Shown in pieces: positions 1 to 8,652 of a DNA stretch of 26,627 bases. The position numbers and the translations under genes were made by a program. Location of the stretch: NCBI GenBank assembly GCA_002354005.1, contig DEKS01000016.1, forward strand, positions 1 through 26,627, given 5' to 3'. How positions within the stretch are numbered: position 1 is the first letter of the stretch; each line of letters starts with the position of its first letter. The notes beneath the pieces are model-generated. The model saw only the letters and a list, made by a program, of their open reading frames with translations, had not been told where the DNA came from and made no database searches. This DNA is from Bacteroidales bacterium UBA2716. GTDB taxonomy: Bacteria; Bacteroidota; Bacteroidia; Bacteroidales; UBA932.

Positions 1-554
1 GCATCGAGCAGCCGGACAGCGGCTCCATTGAGATTGGGGATACCGTAAAGATTGCCTATGTGGACCAGCAGCACCGCTCTATAGACCCGGATAAGACGGT
101 GTATGAGACCATTGCGGGCAATTCCGAATGGGTGCGCATGGGCGGGAAGGACGTGAACGCCCGCGCCTGGGTGTCCCGCTTCAACTTCTCCGGGGCCGAC
201 CAGGAAAAACTCTGCGGCGTGCTCTCCGGCGGTGAACGCAACCGCCTGCACCTGGCGCTCACGTTAAAGGACGAAGGCAATGTGCTCCTCCTGGACGAAC
301 CCACCAACGACGTGGATGTGAACACCATCCGCGCACTGGAGGAAGGCCTGGAGAACTTTGCCGGCTGCGCCGTAGTAGTGAGCCACGACCGCTGGTTCCT
401 GGACCGTATCGCCACGCACATCCTGGCCTATGAAGGCGAGGGCAAGGTGGTCTTCTTCGAAGGCAACTACCAGGAATACGAGGAAAACCGCAAACTCCGC
501 CTGGGCCCGGACGCCCAGCCCAAACGCTTCAAATACAAGAAGTTGATAGAATAG
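1..554 (+). CDS. ettA: Energy-dependent translational throttle protein EttA (ABC-F ATPase), C-terminal part
   Basis: This is the 3' part of an ABC-F ATPase; the reading frame is open to the left edge (first full codon at base 3), so the start lies outside the window. Visible are the ABC signature LSGGERNRLHLAL, the Walker B stretch LLLDEPTNDVDV and the H-loop VVVSHDRWFLDRIATHIL, which together form the second nucleotide-binding domain. The tail (EGNYQEYEENRKLRLG, then a basic KRFKYKKL end) is characteristic of EttA rather than Uup or drug-resistance ABC-F proteins. EttA binds the ribosomal E site and gates the first elongation steps according to ATP/ADP ratio. It converges on the minus-strand gene ending at 591, with only 36 bp between the two stop codons and no obvious terminator. 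The assignment to EttA is firm. Confidence 0.93.
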   Translation, partial: IEQPDSGSIEIGDTVKIAYVDQQHRSIDPDKTVYETIAGNSEWVRMGGKDVNARAWVSRFNFSGADQEKLCGVLSGGERNRLHLALTLKDEGNVLLLDEPTNDVDVNTIRALEEGLENFAGCAVVVSHDRWFLDRIATHILAYEGEGKVVFFEGNYQEYEENRKLRLGPDAQPKRFKYKKLIE

Positions 555-590
555 GGCTTACTCCCGGAATAAATCGCAGGCAGAACAGAG

Positions 591-1157
591 CTACATTTGG
601 TAAATGCCGCGCCCCTGGCAGTAGGTGCATGTGACATGTACGGGCGGGCCGTAATGACTGTGCCGCGATTTGTATCCCATTCCGTTGCAGTAAGGGCATA
701 CGTGCCAGGTCCGGTAGTCGTAGGTAGGCGCATAAGGCGTATACGGGACAACGGGAACATACACGGGCGCAGAAACCGTTGGATTCTCCACATGGCCTTT
801 GGAATAGTAGTTCTGCCATAGAACATAGGTCATCCTGCCCACATATGGGATGTAGCCGGTATCCATATAGGCACGTTCCACAATATCGAAATTACCGTCT
901 ACAGACAGCTCCGACCACGTGTTTCCGACATAGTTCCCCCTGTATTTCCGGATGCCGTATTCCTCCGAAACCAGTTCATACACAATCTGCGAGACGTTGT
1001 TCACCACGGCATTGGGATAAATGGAAAAAGACGTATTGACCGCGTACCCTCCCATGCCCAAATAATAGTAGTCGTGGGTAAACAACGCTTCCTCTTGACA
1101 GAAAGCGTTGTAACCCGCAAAATACGTAACAACAAGGGCCAGGAAGAAGCGTTTCAT
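591..1157 (-). CDS. Secreted protein with a DnaJ-type CxxCxGxG zinc site
   Basis: A 188-residue protein, last gene of the eleven-gene operon, starting 3 bp after the stop of the preceding gene. A hydrophobic N-terminus (about residues 3-20, MKRFFLALVVTYFAGYNAF) looks like a signal peptide, so it should act outside the cytoplasm. The middle is Tyr-rich with no family I recognise, followed by a Pro/Tyr/Val-rich linker (about 128-147). The C-terminus carries two CxxCxGxG motifs, CPYCNGMG (C154, C157) and CTYCQGRG (C177, C180), the paired spacing that builds one zinc site in the DnaJ/Hsp40 cysteine-rich domain. No J domain is present. A zinc-binding or protein-binding role is inferred from the motifs. 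The presence of a reduced four-Cys site in an exported protein is odd. Function unknown. Confidence 0.8.
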   Translation of the reverse strand: MKRFFLALVVTYFAGYNAFCQEEALFTHDYYYLGMGGYAVNTSFSIYPNAVVNNVSQIVYELVSEEYGIRKYRGNYVGNTWSELSVDGNFDIVERAYMDTGYIPYVGRMTYVLWQNYYSKGHVENPTVSAPVYVPVVPYTPYAPTYDYRTWHVCPYCNGMGYKSRHSHYGPPVHVTCTYCQGRGIYQM

Positions 1158-1160
1158 CGT

Positions 1161-2489
1161 CTATTCTCCTTCCTTTTCCTTCTGCTCTTCCGGAGGGTAA
1201 GAGATTACCCAGCACAGGTTCTTTTTCCGTAAGTACACGAACCAGACGCCCGGCTCCGGCAGGGTGAACGCCAGTTTTACCGTGCCGTTGATGCTCTCGG
1301 AACGGGTCACTTCCACCTCTGACTCGAAAAGACTCTTGTAGGTATACATCTCCAGCGTCACGGTGGGTTCGCCTTTCTTGGGCTTGGGAACTTTCAGGCC
1401 ATTGCGCTGCGCCTCATAAACGGACTGTGGTTGCACGGACTCCTGTGCCTTGGCCACATAGACCTCGGCGATGCCGGACATATGGGTTTCTACGCACACC
1501 TCAGGAGCGGTGACTACCGCCATGGCGTCCGTCTTTTCCGGATTCAGGTAAAAGTAGTCGCCCAGGCTCAGGATATCGGCAGCGACCAGCGTGCTGTCCC
1601 GGTTGATCCGGGCTTCTCCCTCCTGCAGAATGATATCGTAGCGCGGGGCATAGCCCGGGTTGGGCATTTTCTCCACGCTGGCGATATCCTCGTACTTGTA
1701 CTGCCGCAGCTCACTCCCCTTCCCCACAGGGACGGCAAAGAGCAAATTGATATCGGCACCAAATCCGTTCTCCATGATAAGACCGGGTTCTGTGGACCAG
1801 CCGGCCTTGAAATGCAGTTTCTCCAAACAGGCCGATTGCTCCCAGATGGAGTAATCCGGATTGAAGGCCGATTTTCCGACGGAACGGATTTCTGCATAGT
1901 CGATGGCATACAGGGAACGGTCGGCGTTGTTCCAGATGGTGATGCGCGCACCCGGCTGCTGTTCACGGATGACGCCTGTATAGGTGCGGGTCTCCGTCTG
2001 AACCACATCGTCGATGTCGGTAAGAAGGGTATTGTCCCGCTCCGGCTTGCGGACATATTCAATGTCTCCCATGGAAATACTGGCTTTACCGCCGGAAATG
2101 GAGAAGCAGCGGACCTCTTTGGAGCCGCTTAACAGGACATAATAGTCCCGGGTAACATCCCCTTTTACCGCCATAATGGTGAGGGGAAGATACGACACCT
2201 CCCGCAGGGTTTCCAGTTTGTCGTTGGCCTGCGCCCATTCCAGCCATTCGGCCGACAATTTCTCAACTTCGCGGTTGTCGGTTTGCCGGGAGAGGATGTC
2301 CTCGATGGCAATGCTGCGCGTTATGCGGGAATAGGTTATTTCTCCGGTTCCGTCGGCATAATTCTGCCGGGAAATATAACCGGTATATTCCGTTCCGTCT
2401 TTCATGCGGATGGTTTCCCGCTGAGCAAAGAGCGGGAAAGCCGCCAGCATAAAGACAGAAAAACTCAGGATGTAACGAAGGATTCTCAT
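1161..2489 (-). CDS. Secreted protein with repeated beta-rich modules, unknown function
   Basis: I place the start at ATG 2489 (442 residues), not at an upstream in-frame ATG at 2636. The 2489 start gives a clear signal peptide (MRILRYILSFSVFMLAAFPL then FAQ), and its ATG overlaps the upstream TGA by four bases (ATGA), the usual sign of translational coupling. After the signal are at least two similar modules, about residues 24-65 (KDGTEYTGYISRQ then IAIEDI) and 162-207 (TYTGVIREQQPGARITIW then YAEIRSVGK). A weaker third one follows near DIILQEGEARI. The pattern 'G-x-I-x-x-Q-x-P-G-x-x-I-x-I ... EI-x-x-V' is common in exported Bacteroidetes proteins of unknown role. The C-terminus has a beta-rich segment and an acidic KEKEGE end. 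Probably periplasmic or outer-membrane-associated; no enzyme motif seen. Confidence 0.8.
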   Translation of the reverse strand: MRILRYILSFSVFMLAAFPLFAQRETIRMKDGTEYTGYISRQNYADGTGEITYSRITRSIAIEDILSRQTDNREVEKLSAEWLEWAQANDKLETLREVSYLPLTIMAVKGDVTRDYYVLLSGSKEVRCFSISGGKASISMGDIEYVRKPERDNTLLTDIDDVVQTETRTYTGVIREQQPGARITIWNNADRSLYAIDYAEIRSVGKSAFNPDYSIWEQSACLEKLHFKAGWSTEPGLIMENGFGADINLLFAVPVGKGSELRQYKYEDIASVEKMPNPGYAPRYDIILQEGEARINRDSTLVAADILSLGDYFYLNPEKTDAMAVVTAPEVCVETHMSGIAEVYVAKAQESVQPQSVYEAQRNGLKVPKPKKGEPTVTLEMYTYKSLFESEVEVTRSESINGTVKLAFTLPEPGVWFVYLRKKNLCWVISYPPEEQKEKEGE

Positions 2490-3952
2490 GGTCTGGGCGT
2501 TATTTGTAACTGTTTTCCACGGGCCCGGGGTGCATAGAAGCCGGAAGGCCGCTTCCAGGTACTGAAGGCAGGGGTAAGGACATCGGACTTGGTGGACAAG
2601 GTTCCCTTCCAGCTGGAGATGCTCATATCGCTGCATTCCAGGGAGAACACATACTGATTGTTGCCCGCCAGATTCACTTTACTGATGCGCGTGTCCACAT
2701 TGGGTTTCCCCTCCGTATAGGCACGACCAAAGATGTCGAATTCTCCTGGGTACAGGAATACCAGCGTATAGATATTATTGCCGGTATTCTTGGAGGGAGT
2801 CAAGTTACCGCTATTATTGTTCACTTCTGCCAATGAAGTGCTGAACACAGGCGCCCGCCCATTGAAACGCATGATATCGTTGTTGTGATAGATAATCAGG
2901 TAGCGGTCCGGCTCCCCACCTTGCCCGCCAGAAGGCGTTTCCTTGGACTTGAACACGATACCCGGTTCGAAGAGTTCATACCAACCTGCGCTTTCAGACT
3001 CGTCTTCCGGACATAAGGCGCCCATCATGTTCGTTGTGGTGAGGGTGCCGTTCCCAACAGAAAAGACCAGGTCTTCAAAGGTGACATAATCGCTCTCGTC
3101 ACGCCCGCCCGTCAACTTGAGGAGGTATTGTCCGTCATTGTAGGAAAGCCCGGTTTCCTGCATCTTCGGAACCGTAATAGTCTTGGCGGCGGCATCGTAC
3201 GTTCCGGTAAAAACATTCACACCTTTGTCGGCCGTCCAGCCCGCCTTGGCAAAACTCGGGCACAGGTTTTTGATAATCACTTCGGTGGAGGAAGTATCTT
3301 GTTTCTCCACGGTAATGGTCCACGTGTAGGTTTCAGCTCCCCAGACATCCGTTGCAGTGGCCTGATAATCCCCATAGAGCGGATATGTGGTCTCCCCTCC
3401 CTGCCCTCTGCCGGCATGGATGTTTTTCCACTCCAGATATACCAGGGATGTGGCAGACTGTAAAGAAACCGTCTGCGAGGAGGCGGAAGGGCTGACCGGT
3501 TCCACCGCATATCCCAAAACGGCATTTTTCTCATTGTCTTTGTGTTCATTGTTCTGTTTCACCGTGAGCGATGAGAGCGACTCCGTTTCGGAGACCGTAT
3601 AATTGGGGGAAGAGCCGCCATAATAGGCTAAGGCGACCAGCGTGTAGCTCTCACTGCCGGAAAGCGTAAACGAAAACGTCTTTTCCTCGGAAAAATCTTG
3701 CAGCGTGGCACTTTCGTCCTTTACCCGCTTGCCGGAAGGATCATAAAGGAGGCACCTTAACAGCACTTTCTGTGTGGCTGTGAAATCAGTGGCCACATAA
3801 GGCGTAAAATTACTCATGGTGCCGGCCGGTTTAATGGTAACGGACACCTCTTGCTTTACAACAACGCCCCCTCCGTCCGGACCACTCTGCTGGCATGCGG
3901 CAAGGGCTATGCCGCACAGGCAGACTGTCATTATTGATAAGAACTTTTTCAT
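2486..3952 (-). CDS. Lipoprotein with tandem beta-sandwich-like domains
   Basis: A 488-residue protein with a type II signal peptide: MKKFLSIMTVCLCGIALAAC, lipobox LAAC, lipidated Cys 20. The residues after the Cys (QQSGPDGGG) lack the acidic or lysine-rich surface-export signal known in Bacteroidetes, so periplasmic-facing anchoring is at least as likely as surface display. The body is rich in Ser, Thr, Gly and aromatic residues, with segments such as TYTWTITVEKQDTSSTEVII and VFTGTYDAAAKTITVPKMQE that resemble repeated all-beta domains of Bacteroidetes cell-surface lipoproteins. No catalytic motif was recognised. It starts 12 bp after the barrel gene and its stop overlaps the next start by four bases, so it is co-transcribed with the kinase operon. 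Role may be ligand binding or a structural partner of the outer-membrane barrel; this is inference. Confidence 0.85.
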   Translation of the reverse strand: MKKFLSIMTVCLCGIALAACQQSGPDGGGVVVKQEVSVTIKPAGTMSNFTPYVATDFTATQKVLLRCLLYDPSGKRVKDESATLQDFSEEKTFSFTLSGSESYTLVALAYYGGSSPNYTVSETESLSSLTVKQNNEHKDNEKNAVLGYAVEPVSPSASSQTVSLQSATSLVYLEWKNIHAGRGQGGETTYPLYGDYQATATDVWGAETYTWTITVEKQDTSSTEVIIKNLCPSFAKAGWTADKGVNVFTGTYDAAAKTITVPKMQETGLSYNDGQYLLKLTGGRDESDYVTFEDLVFSVGNGTLTTTNMMGALCPEDESESAGWYELFEPGIVFKSKETPSGGQGGEPDRYLIIYHNNDIMRFNGRAPVFSTSLAEVNNNSGNLTPSKNTGNNIYTLVFLYPGEFDIFGRAYTEGKPNVDTRISKVNLAGNNQYVFSLECSDMSISSWKGTLSTKSDVLTPAFSTWKRPSGFYAPRARGKQLQITPRP

Positions 3953-3964
3953 ATACCTGACAAA

Positions 3965-4645
3965 TTAAAAGTCAATGGATGTAGCGCGGTGAGCGGTCTT
4001 GCCCAGGCGGAACAGGTAGGACACGCCGGCCTGGATGCAATAGTTTTTCATGGGCAGGCTCTTGTTCAGGGCCATCAATCCGTGATTGTACCGAATACCC
4101 AGGCCCAGACCAAAGTCGAATAAATAGCCCAGGCCCACGCCCAGCATCACATCATGCGCCTGCAAACCTGCGATTTCGTACTGTTTGTCTCCCAGCTGGA
4201 AATTGTTCGGAGAATGGCCCACATTGATGTTCACCACGGGCCCAGCCTCCAGATACAGTCCCTTGGTGGGATAGAACTGCACCATGACGGGGATGCTCAA
4301 ATAAGAAAGGTTCAGGCTGGTCTGGTTCTGCTTGCCGCCCTGCATGGAGAAACGGATTTCCGGCTGGATAGCCATCCAGCCACTTTCCGCACCACTGCGG
4401 TTGTTGCGCGGGATAAAACGGATCTGGAAAACGCCACCGCCGGTGAACCCGGGTTTCAGGCCCATGGAAGGATCGCTGGTGGATACACCCAGCAAACCGG
4501 ATATGTTGGCCCCGGCTGTAATACCCAGGCTCAAACTCACTTTCTTTTGTTTGGTCTGACTTTCTATGCCAAACGGGCTCTGTGCATACATGGCCAGCGT
4601 AGAAAGCAGGAGGGCCAAGCCCATTACAAATACATGCTTTTTCAT
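3965..4645 (-). CDS. Outer-membrane beta-barrel protein (PorT/PF13568-like)
   Basis: A 226-residue protein with a signal peptide (MKKHVFVMGLALLLSTLAMY, cleavage after AQ likely). The mature part shows alternating amphipathic strands and the Gly-rich texture of the small Bacteroidetes outer-membrane barrels: LGITAGANISGLLG, then AIQPEIRFSMQGGK, LNLSYLSIPVMVQFYP, LYLEAGPVVNINVG, MLGVGLGYLFDFGLGLGIRY and AGVSYLFRLGK, ending in Phe. The motif 'YLSIPVMVQFYPTKGLYLEAGP' region is diagnostic in layout of the PF13568 family. It would sit in the outer membrane as an eight-stranded barrel. It lies in the operon with a lipoprotein, secreted proteins and cytoplasmic kinases, which suggests it forms the outer-membrane end of the system. 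Specific ligand or cargo cannot be read. Confidence 0.88.
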   Translation of the reverse strand: MKKHVFVMGLALLLSTLAMYAQSPFGIESQTKQKKVSLSLGITAGANISGLLGVSTSDPSMGLKPGFTGGGVFQIRFIPRNNRSGAESGWMAIQPEIRFSMQGGKQNQTSLNLSYLSIPVMVQFYPTKGLYLEAGPVVNINVGHSPNNFQLGDKQYEIAGLQAHDVMLGVGLGYLFDFGLGLGIRYNHGLMALNKSLPMKNYCIQAGVSYLFRLGKTAHRATSIDF

Positions 4646-4660
4646 ATCGTCTCGTTTTTA

Positions 4661-6247
4661 TTAGTTAAAATTTCTGTTAAAGCTTACCCGAATACGGGTT
4701 TTATAGGCCGGAACGTCTTTTTCGCGGATCTCCACCTTTATCTCCCGCGTGATGCTGTCCAAATCCTCCAGGCTCACCTGGAAAGAGAGCGGAATGCTGA
4801 TCTGTTTACCGGCATCCAGTTTCTCCAGCGACTGGATAAAACGCCCGTCTACAAGGACATCACAGGATGCAGCCGGGACATCGGCATTGTTCCTAACCTG
4901 AAGGGAGAAAACGGCTTTTTCGTTACCGGACTGCAGGGTAACGTGCGAGGGAGCCTCCACGGTGAATGCACTGCGGTATTCTACCGGAATGGTGATGTTG
5001 AAGGGAGGATACGTGAGGCCACTGGCCGAAATAACGCCCCGCAGTTCCAGTGCCAGGTCTTTGATCAGGTGCACAACCGGGATGGTAAAGTGGGCACGCT
5101 CGAGCGCGAACTCCTGAGAGACCCCGCTGATTTCCCGTACCCTCATGCGCACATCCTTAAATGGAACAGATGCAGGAAGAACCAGTTCCCCGGAGAGGAA
5201 AAGGTCATCGGGATGCCGGACCACAAGCGCAGTCTTGTTTAGCAGGAGCGTGGGCGCCTTCCCCGTTTTCTCAATGCCCAGCAAACCTATTTTCCCCTGC
5301 TGCATGGCGAGAACCCGGCTTTCCGAGAGCTCCACAAGCGATTCGAACTGCGGCTCCAGCAAAACCTGGTCATTCCAGCTGATGCCCACTAGGCCCCCTT
5401 CCCGGGTAGCGCCCAGCGAAGGGACGTCGACCGGAGAAAAATGCCGGTCCGGTTCCGAATAATACGGTTTAACTTCGGCGTCGGAGAGTCTTTTGCGGCT
5501 CTGGATAAAACGGCCTCCGGACAAAGCAATCTCGAATCCTTTTGTTTTCAGGACCTGATTTTCCTTGTCGAAAGACTTCAAACTGCCAAAATCCATCAAT
5601 TTGGCCCCGCCCAGGCTCCGGAGGGACACCTGCGAATGACTATCCACTACCAGCGCCCCCGCCTGACCGTTAAGGTCTGTAAACGAGGAGGCGAAAATGA
5701 GGTAATTGTCCGGATAATCAGACGAAAGGACACTCACCCGGCCTTTTTTGTCGATATGCAGGTACGACCCCTCGCCACTTTTCTCCCGAACAGCGGCGAG
5801 CCCGTAGGAGAACGGAGCGGCGGAGAGGAAAACCATCCGGATAGGGAACTTTCCATCCGGTGTCATGTACGTCCAGGAGTTGCTCACATCCCGGACGGCC
5901 AACAGTCCTTCGCTGAAATAAGGATAGGAAAGGTCCACGAACATATCGTCCTGGAAAGTGCAGCACGAGCCGTCCCGGGAAAACACGCCCAGCAGTTTAT
6001 CGCCTTTCAGCAGCAGGCAATGCCCTTCCGCGAATGCAGTAATGTGCTCGTAGGCGCACGGAACCATCTCTTTCCCGTTTGTGTCGATAATGCCCCAGAG
6101 GCCTCCCCTATTCACGCGAATCCACTGATCCGACAGCGGTTCCGTGGCGGAGTATACCGGCGGCACAACCCAGTGGGCAGACTGGGCCGGCAGGGACAGG
6201 CAGCAAAGAAGCGCGCCCAAGAGCGATAGGATATGAAGCCTGGTCAC
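4661..6247 (-). CDS. Secreted WG-repeat protein with C-terminal Ig-like region
   Basis: A 528-residue protein that starts with GTG at 6247, two bases after the stop of the protease gene; this start gives a clean signal peptide (TRLHILSLLGALLCCLSLPA, then QSA). Residues about 25-190 contain WG-type repeats: WIRVNRGGLWGIIDTNGKEM, a weaker copy around LLLKGDKLLGVFSRDG, another around LLAVRDVSNSWTYMTPDGK and one around GLAAVREKSGEGSYLHIDKK. A later copy occurs near TREGGLVGISWNDQVLLEPQ. The last ~130 residues are beta-rich, resembling CARDB/Ig-like folds (FSLQVRNNADVPAASCDVLV). WG repeats are beta-hairpin modules usually found in exported or surface proteins and are thought to mediate binding. 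It is the first purely exported member of the operon after the membrane protease, so it could be a substrate or partner of that protease (inference). Confidence 0.85.
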   Translation of the reverse strand: MTRLHILSLLGALLCCLSLPAQSAHWVVPPVYSATEPLSDQWIRVNRGGLWGIIDTNGKEMVPCAYEHITAFAEGHCLLLKGDKLLGVFSRDGSCCTFQDDMFVDLSYPYFSEGLLAVRDVSNSWTYMTPDGKFPIRMVFLSAAPFSYGLAAVREKSGEGSYLHIDKKGRVSVLSSDYPDNYLIFASSFTDLNGQAGALVVDSHSQVSLRSLGGAKLMDFGSLKSFDKENQVLKTKGFEIALSGGRFIQSRKRLSDAEVKPYYSEPDRHFSPVDVPSLGATREGGLVGISWNDQVLLEPQFESLVELSESRVLAMQQGKIGLLGIEKTGKAPTLLLNKTALVVRHPDDLFLSGELVLPASVPFKDVRMRVREISGVSQEFALERAHFTIPVVHLIKDLALELRGVISASGLTYPPFNITIPVEYRSAFTVEAPSHVTLQSGNEKAVFSLQVRNNADVPAASCDVLVDGRFIQSLEKLDAGKQISIPLSFQVSLEDLDSITREIKVEIREKDVPAYKTRIRVSFNRNFN

Positions 6248-6249
6248 GG

Positions 6250-7782
6250 TTAAAAGTCGGGATAAAGGGATTTAGCATGAATGATAGGCGAAGCCATGGT
6301 GTTGTCCGTGGAGGTTCTTCCGCCCCACAGCACACCGATCAGCCGGTTTTTTCCATCGAAAATAGCTGCACCACTTTGTCCTCCGATGGATTTGTCCCCC
6401 TGGAAAGCGAGCTGATACTCACCCGGATCCTGCACCAGGTGAAGCTGCCCGGAAGTGGGTTGTATCATGGTGGGCGTGGAGACCCGGCTTTCCTGCAATC
6501 CGGCAGGGAACCCAAGGGTATAATACTGCTCTTTCTTGCTCAGCTTCTTTATGTCCGTAATGGCATCTTTTGTCCGGAAATAATCTGCGCCTTCCGGCAA
6601 GACGGGATTGTTCAGCTGAAGCAGCGCCATGTCCACATTCTCGTCGGATGCTTCCCTGAGAAGGGTGGCCTTGTCCATTTCCGTGTAAAGCGTATAATTC
6701 CGGCCGGAATAGCCAATGTAGAAGATGGTGGGGACACTCTCCAGCTCAATGGAGGAGTTGTACATTCTTCTGGCATACGTAATAGCGTCATCCTCATCCA
6801 CATTGGGATCGTAGGCATAGAGGGCCTCTGCTACGTATTTGGCCAGGGACGGACGCAGTTTTTCCACGATATTGAGCCAAGGCTGAGAGTCGTGGCCATC
6901 GTTATAATGTTTGTCGGCCCAGATAAAGTTGGTCACGTGCCGATTGGTAAGGATATGTCCTTTTTCGGAAATAAAGAACCCGGTTCCCGTTATATAGCCG
7001 GGAACATAGGCCGTGGCCGGATTTGTTGTAAGTCCATAGCCGTTTGACGGGCTGTAAGAGAGATACCAATCGCTGCCGGTCCGGGCCTTGTAAGGATTGT
7101 CGGAGAAGTTCACCTTGAGAATGAAATCCTGGCGGATAAAGACCGTGGCCTTGGTGGGATCCATCTTCTTGCTGACGACAGAGCCCATTTTGGAAAGGCC
7201 CAGTCCCAGCCCTGCCAAAAGGACAACAGCGGCCACGGCGCCCCATACCCATGCCGGGATTTTGACGCCCCCTGGAATGGGATTGGGACAGGATACGCTG
7301 CCGCACAGGATCTGGTCCCCTGCTTTTACCGGCACATCCTGTCCGGTAGGAATGCGCTGGCCGTTAATGAAGGTGCCATTCCGGCTATGGTCCTGAATGA
7401 ACCACTTGCCGTTTTTCATTTCCTTGAAGGTGGCATGGTAGCGGCTTACGCTGTCGCCGGGAAGGCAATAGCGGTTCCGCTGGCTTTTGCCAATGCCATA
7501 TACCCCTTTCACCTTGGCAGGGTCCGGGATTTGGATAGTGGGAACCTGGCTCCAGTCAAGCGCTTCCTGGTCAAACTCAATTCGGTCTCCCCTGCGTACC
7601 GGCACCTCTACATTGGGTTTGATTCGGTTCCCTTGCACGTACGTACCGTTGGTACTGTTGCAGTCAATCAGGAAGATATCGCCGTTGTCCATCAGAAGGA
7701 GTTCGGCATGATAAGAACTGACAAACGAACTGTCTATGCGAATGTTGCAAGACGAGGATTTTCCAATGGATAAGAGTCTCAT
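6250..7782 (-). CDS. Membrane protein: two FHA domains, one TM segment, trypsin-like serine protease
   Basis: A 510-residue protein with a rare architecture. FHA 1 is about residues 1-75 (S23-x-H25, STNGT at 43-47; the usual Gly-Arg is Gly-Lys). FHA 2 is about 93-165 (SRYH 113-116, SRNGT 133-137). A hydrophobic helix spans about 174-196 (IPAWVWGAVAAVVLLAGLGL). Residues about 205-510 form a chymotrypsin/DegP-like protease: GHILTNRHV gives His 282, ENVDMALLQL gives Asp 384 and IGGQSGAAIF gives Ser 470, a complete triad. With the FHA domains in the cytoplasm, a single crossing puts the protease in the periplasm. FHA domains bind phosphothreonine, so the two kinases in the operon could control it by phosphorylation. 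It is 18 bp downstream of the FHA-coiled-coil gene and 2 bp upstream of the WG gene. No PDZ domain is visible. The assignment of domains is firm; the regulatory link is inference. Confidence 0.92.
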   Translation of the reverse strand: MRLLSIGKSSSCNIRIDSSFVSSYHAELLLMDNGDIFLIDCNSTNGTYVQGNRIKPNVEVPVRRGDRIEFDQEALDWSQVPTIQIPDPAKVKGVYGIGKSQRNRYCLPGDSVSRYHATFKEMKNGKWFIQDHSRNGTFINGQRIPTGQDVPVKAGDQILCGSVSCPNPIPGGVKIPAWVWGAVAAVVLLAGLGLGLSKMGSVVSKKMDPTKATVFIRQDFILKVNFSDNPYKARTGSDWYLSYSPSNGYGLTTNPATAYVPGYITGTGFFISEKGHILTNRHVTNFIWADKHYNDGHDSQPWLNIVEKLRPSLAKYVAEALYAYDPNVDEDDAITYARRMYNSSIELESVPTIFYIGYSGRNYTLYTEMDKATLLREASDENVDMALLQLNNPVLPEGADYFRTKDAITDIKKLSKKEQYYTLGFPAGLQESRVSTPTMIQPTSGQLHLVQDPGEYQLAFQGDKSIGGQSGAAIFDGKNRLIGVLWGGRTSTDNTMASPIIHAKSLYPDF

Positions 7783-7800
7783 GGGGATGGGGTTTTTAGA

Positions 7801-8634
7801 TTAGAAAACGCGGGAATCTTGTTTTTGTTCGGGCTCCTGCTCCGGAGCGACCTCCACTTTGGCCGGTTTGGTCTTGGGGGCACCCGGTTTATCCGGGATG
7901 GCCGACAACAGGTTACGGACCTCTTCCAATCCTGCGCGGGCCGCCTCATATTCTGCCATAAAGGCATCAAGCTGGGAAGTCATTTCCTTGACACGCTGCT
8001 CCGTTTTGTCCGACCCGTCTTCCAGGCTTTGCGTAACGGCATCCAGGGATTTCTGCAGGGGCTCGGAATTCAAGGTATTCACCTTTTCTTCCACCTGGGA
8101 CAGCAGGCTGTTAACCTTCGAGAGTTTATCGGCCGGCTTTCTGGCGCACTCCTCCTTGGTGGCAGCCAGACTGGTCTTCAGGCTTTCAATGGCCTTGTTG
8201 GCCCGCTCCAGCCGAGTTTTCAGGGAATCTACCTGGCCCGAGAGCGCTTGCTGGGCCGCGGCCGCTGCGGCTGCAGCCTGCTCCTGCTGAGCCTGACGGT
8301 TTTTCAGGTAGAACCAGCCGCCACAGCCAACCGCTGCAAGGGCAATGATGACCGCGAGGATAATCCACAGTGTACGCTTCCCAGGATTGGGGATTTGTCC
8401 CCAGTCCAGTTCCGCCACCTGGGCAAAACTGACGACATCTTTGCGCGTTACGGGGACCGGCGTTCCGGATGCAATACGGATACCATTGATGTAGGTGCCG
8501 TTGGAGCTATTGTCCGTAATGGTCATTTTGCTGCCGTTCAGCGTTAAGGTAGCATGATTACGGCTCACCATCTGTGTGGAATCCGGAATGACAATGTTGC
8601 AGGTTTCTTCTCTGCCGATAGTATAAGATTTCAT
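7801..8634 (-). CDS. FHA-domain membrane protein with long coiled coil
   Basis: A 277-residue protein. Residues 1 to about 75 are an FHA domain with the expected signature: IGRE (Gly 7, Arg 8), SRNHA (24-28) and NSSNGTYING (42-51). After a short Pro/Gly linker comes one transmembrane helix (about 89-110, LWIILAVIIALAAVGCGGWF). Then follow an Ala/Gln-rich segment and an extended heptad-like region (about 120-245, for example LKTRLERANKAIESLKTSLA) predicted as coiled coil. A Pro/Lys/Glu-rich tail ends in RVF. The FHA part is N-terminal and cytoplasmic, so the coiled coil should project into the periplasm. It could bridge inner and outer membranes or bind peptidoglycan, but no binding motif is visible. 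It shares its FHA-TM layout and linker style with the neighbouring FHA-protease, suggesting paralogous N-terminal halves. Confidence 0.9.
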   Translation of the reverse strand: MKSYTIGREETCNIVIPDSTQMVSRNHATLTLNGSKMTITDNSSNGTYINGIRIASGTPVPVTRKDVVSFAQVAELDWGQIPNPGKRTLWIILAVIIALAAVGCGGWFYLKNRQAQQEQAAAAAAAAQQALSGQVDSLKTRLERANKAIESLKTSLAATKEECARKPADKLSKVNSLLSQVEEKVNTLNSEPLQKSLDAVTQSLEDGSDKTEQRVKEMTSQLDAFMAEYEAARAGLEEVRNLLSAIPDKPGAPKTKPAKVEVAPEQEPEQKQDSRVF

Positions 8635-8652
8635 AAGCCCTATAAGATTATT

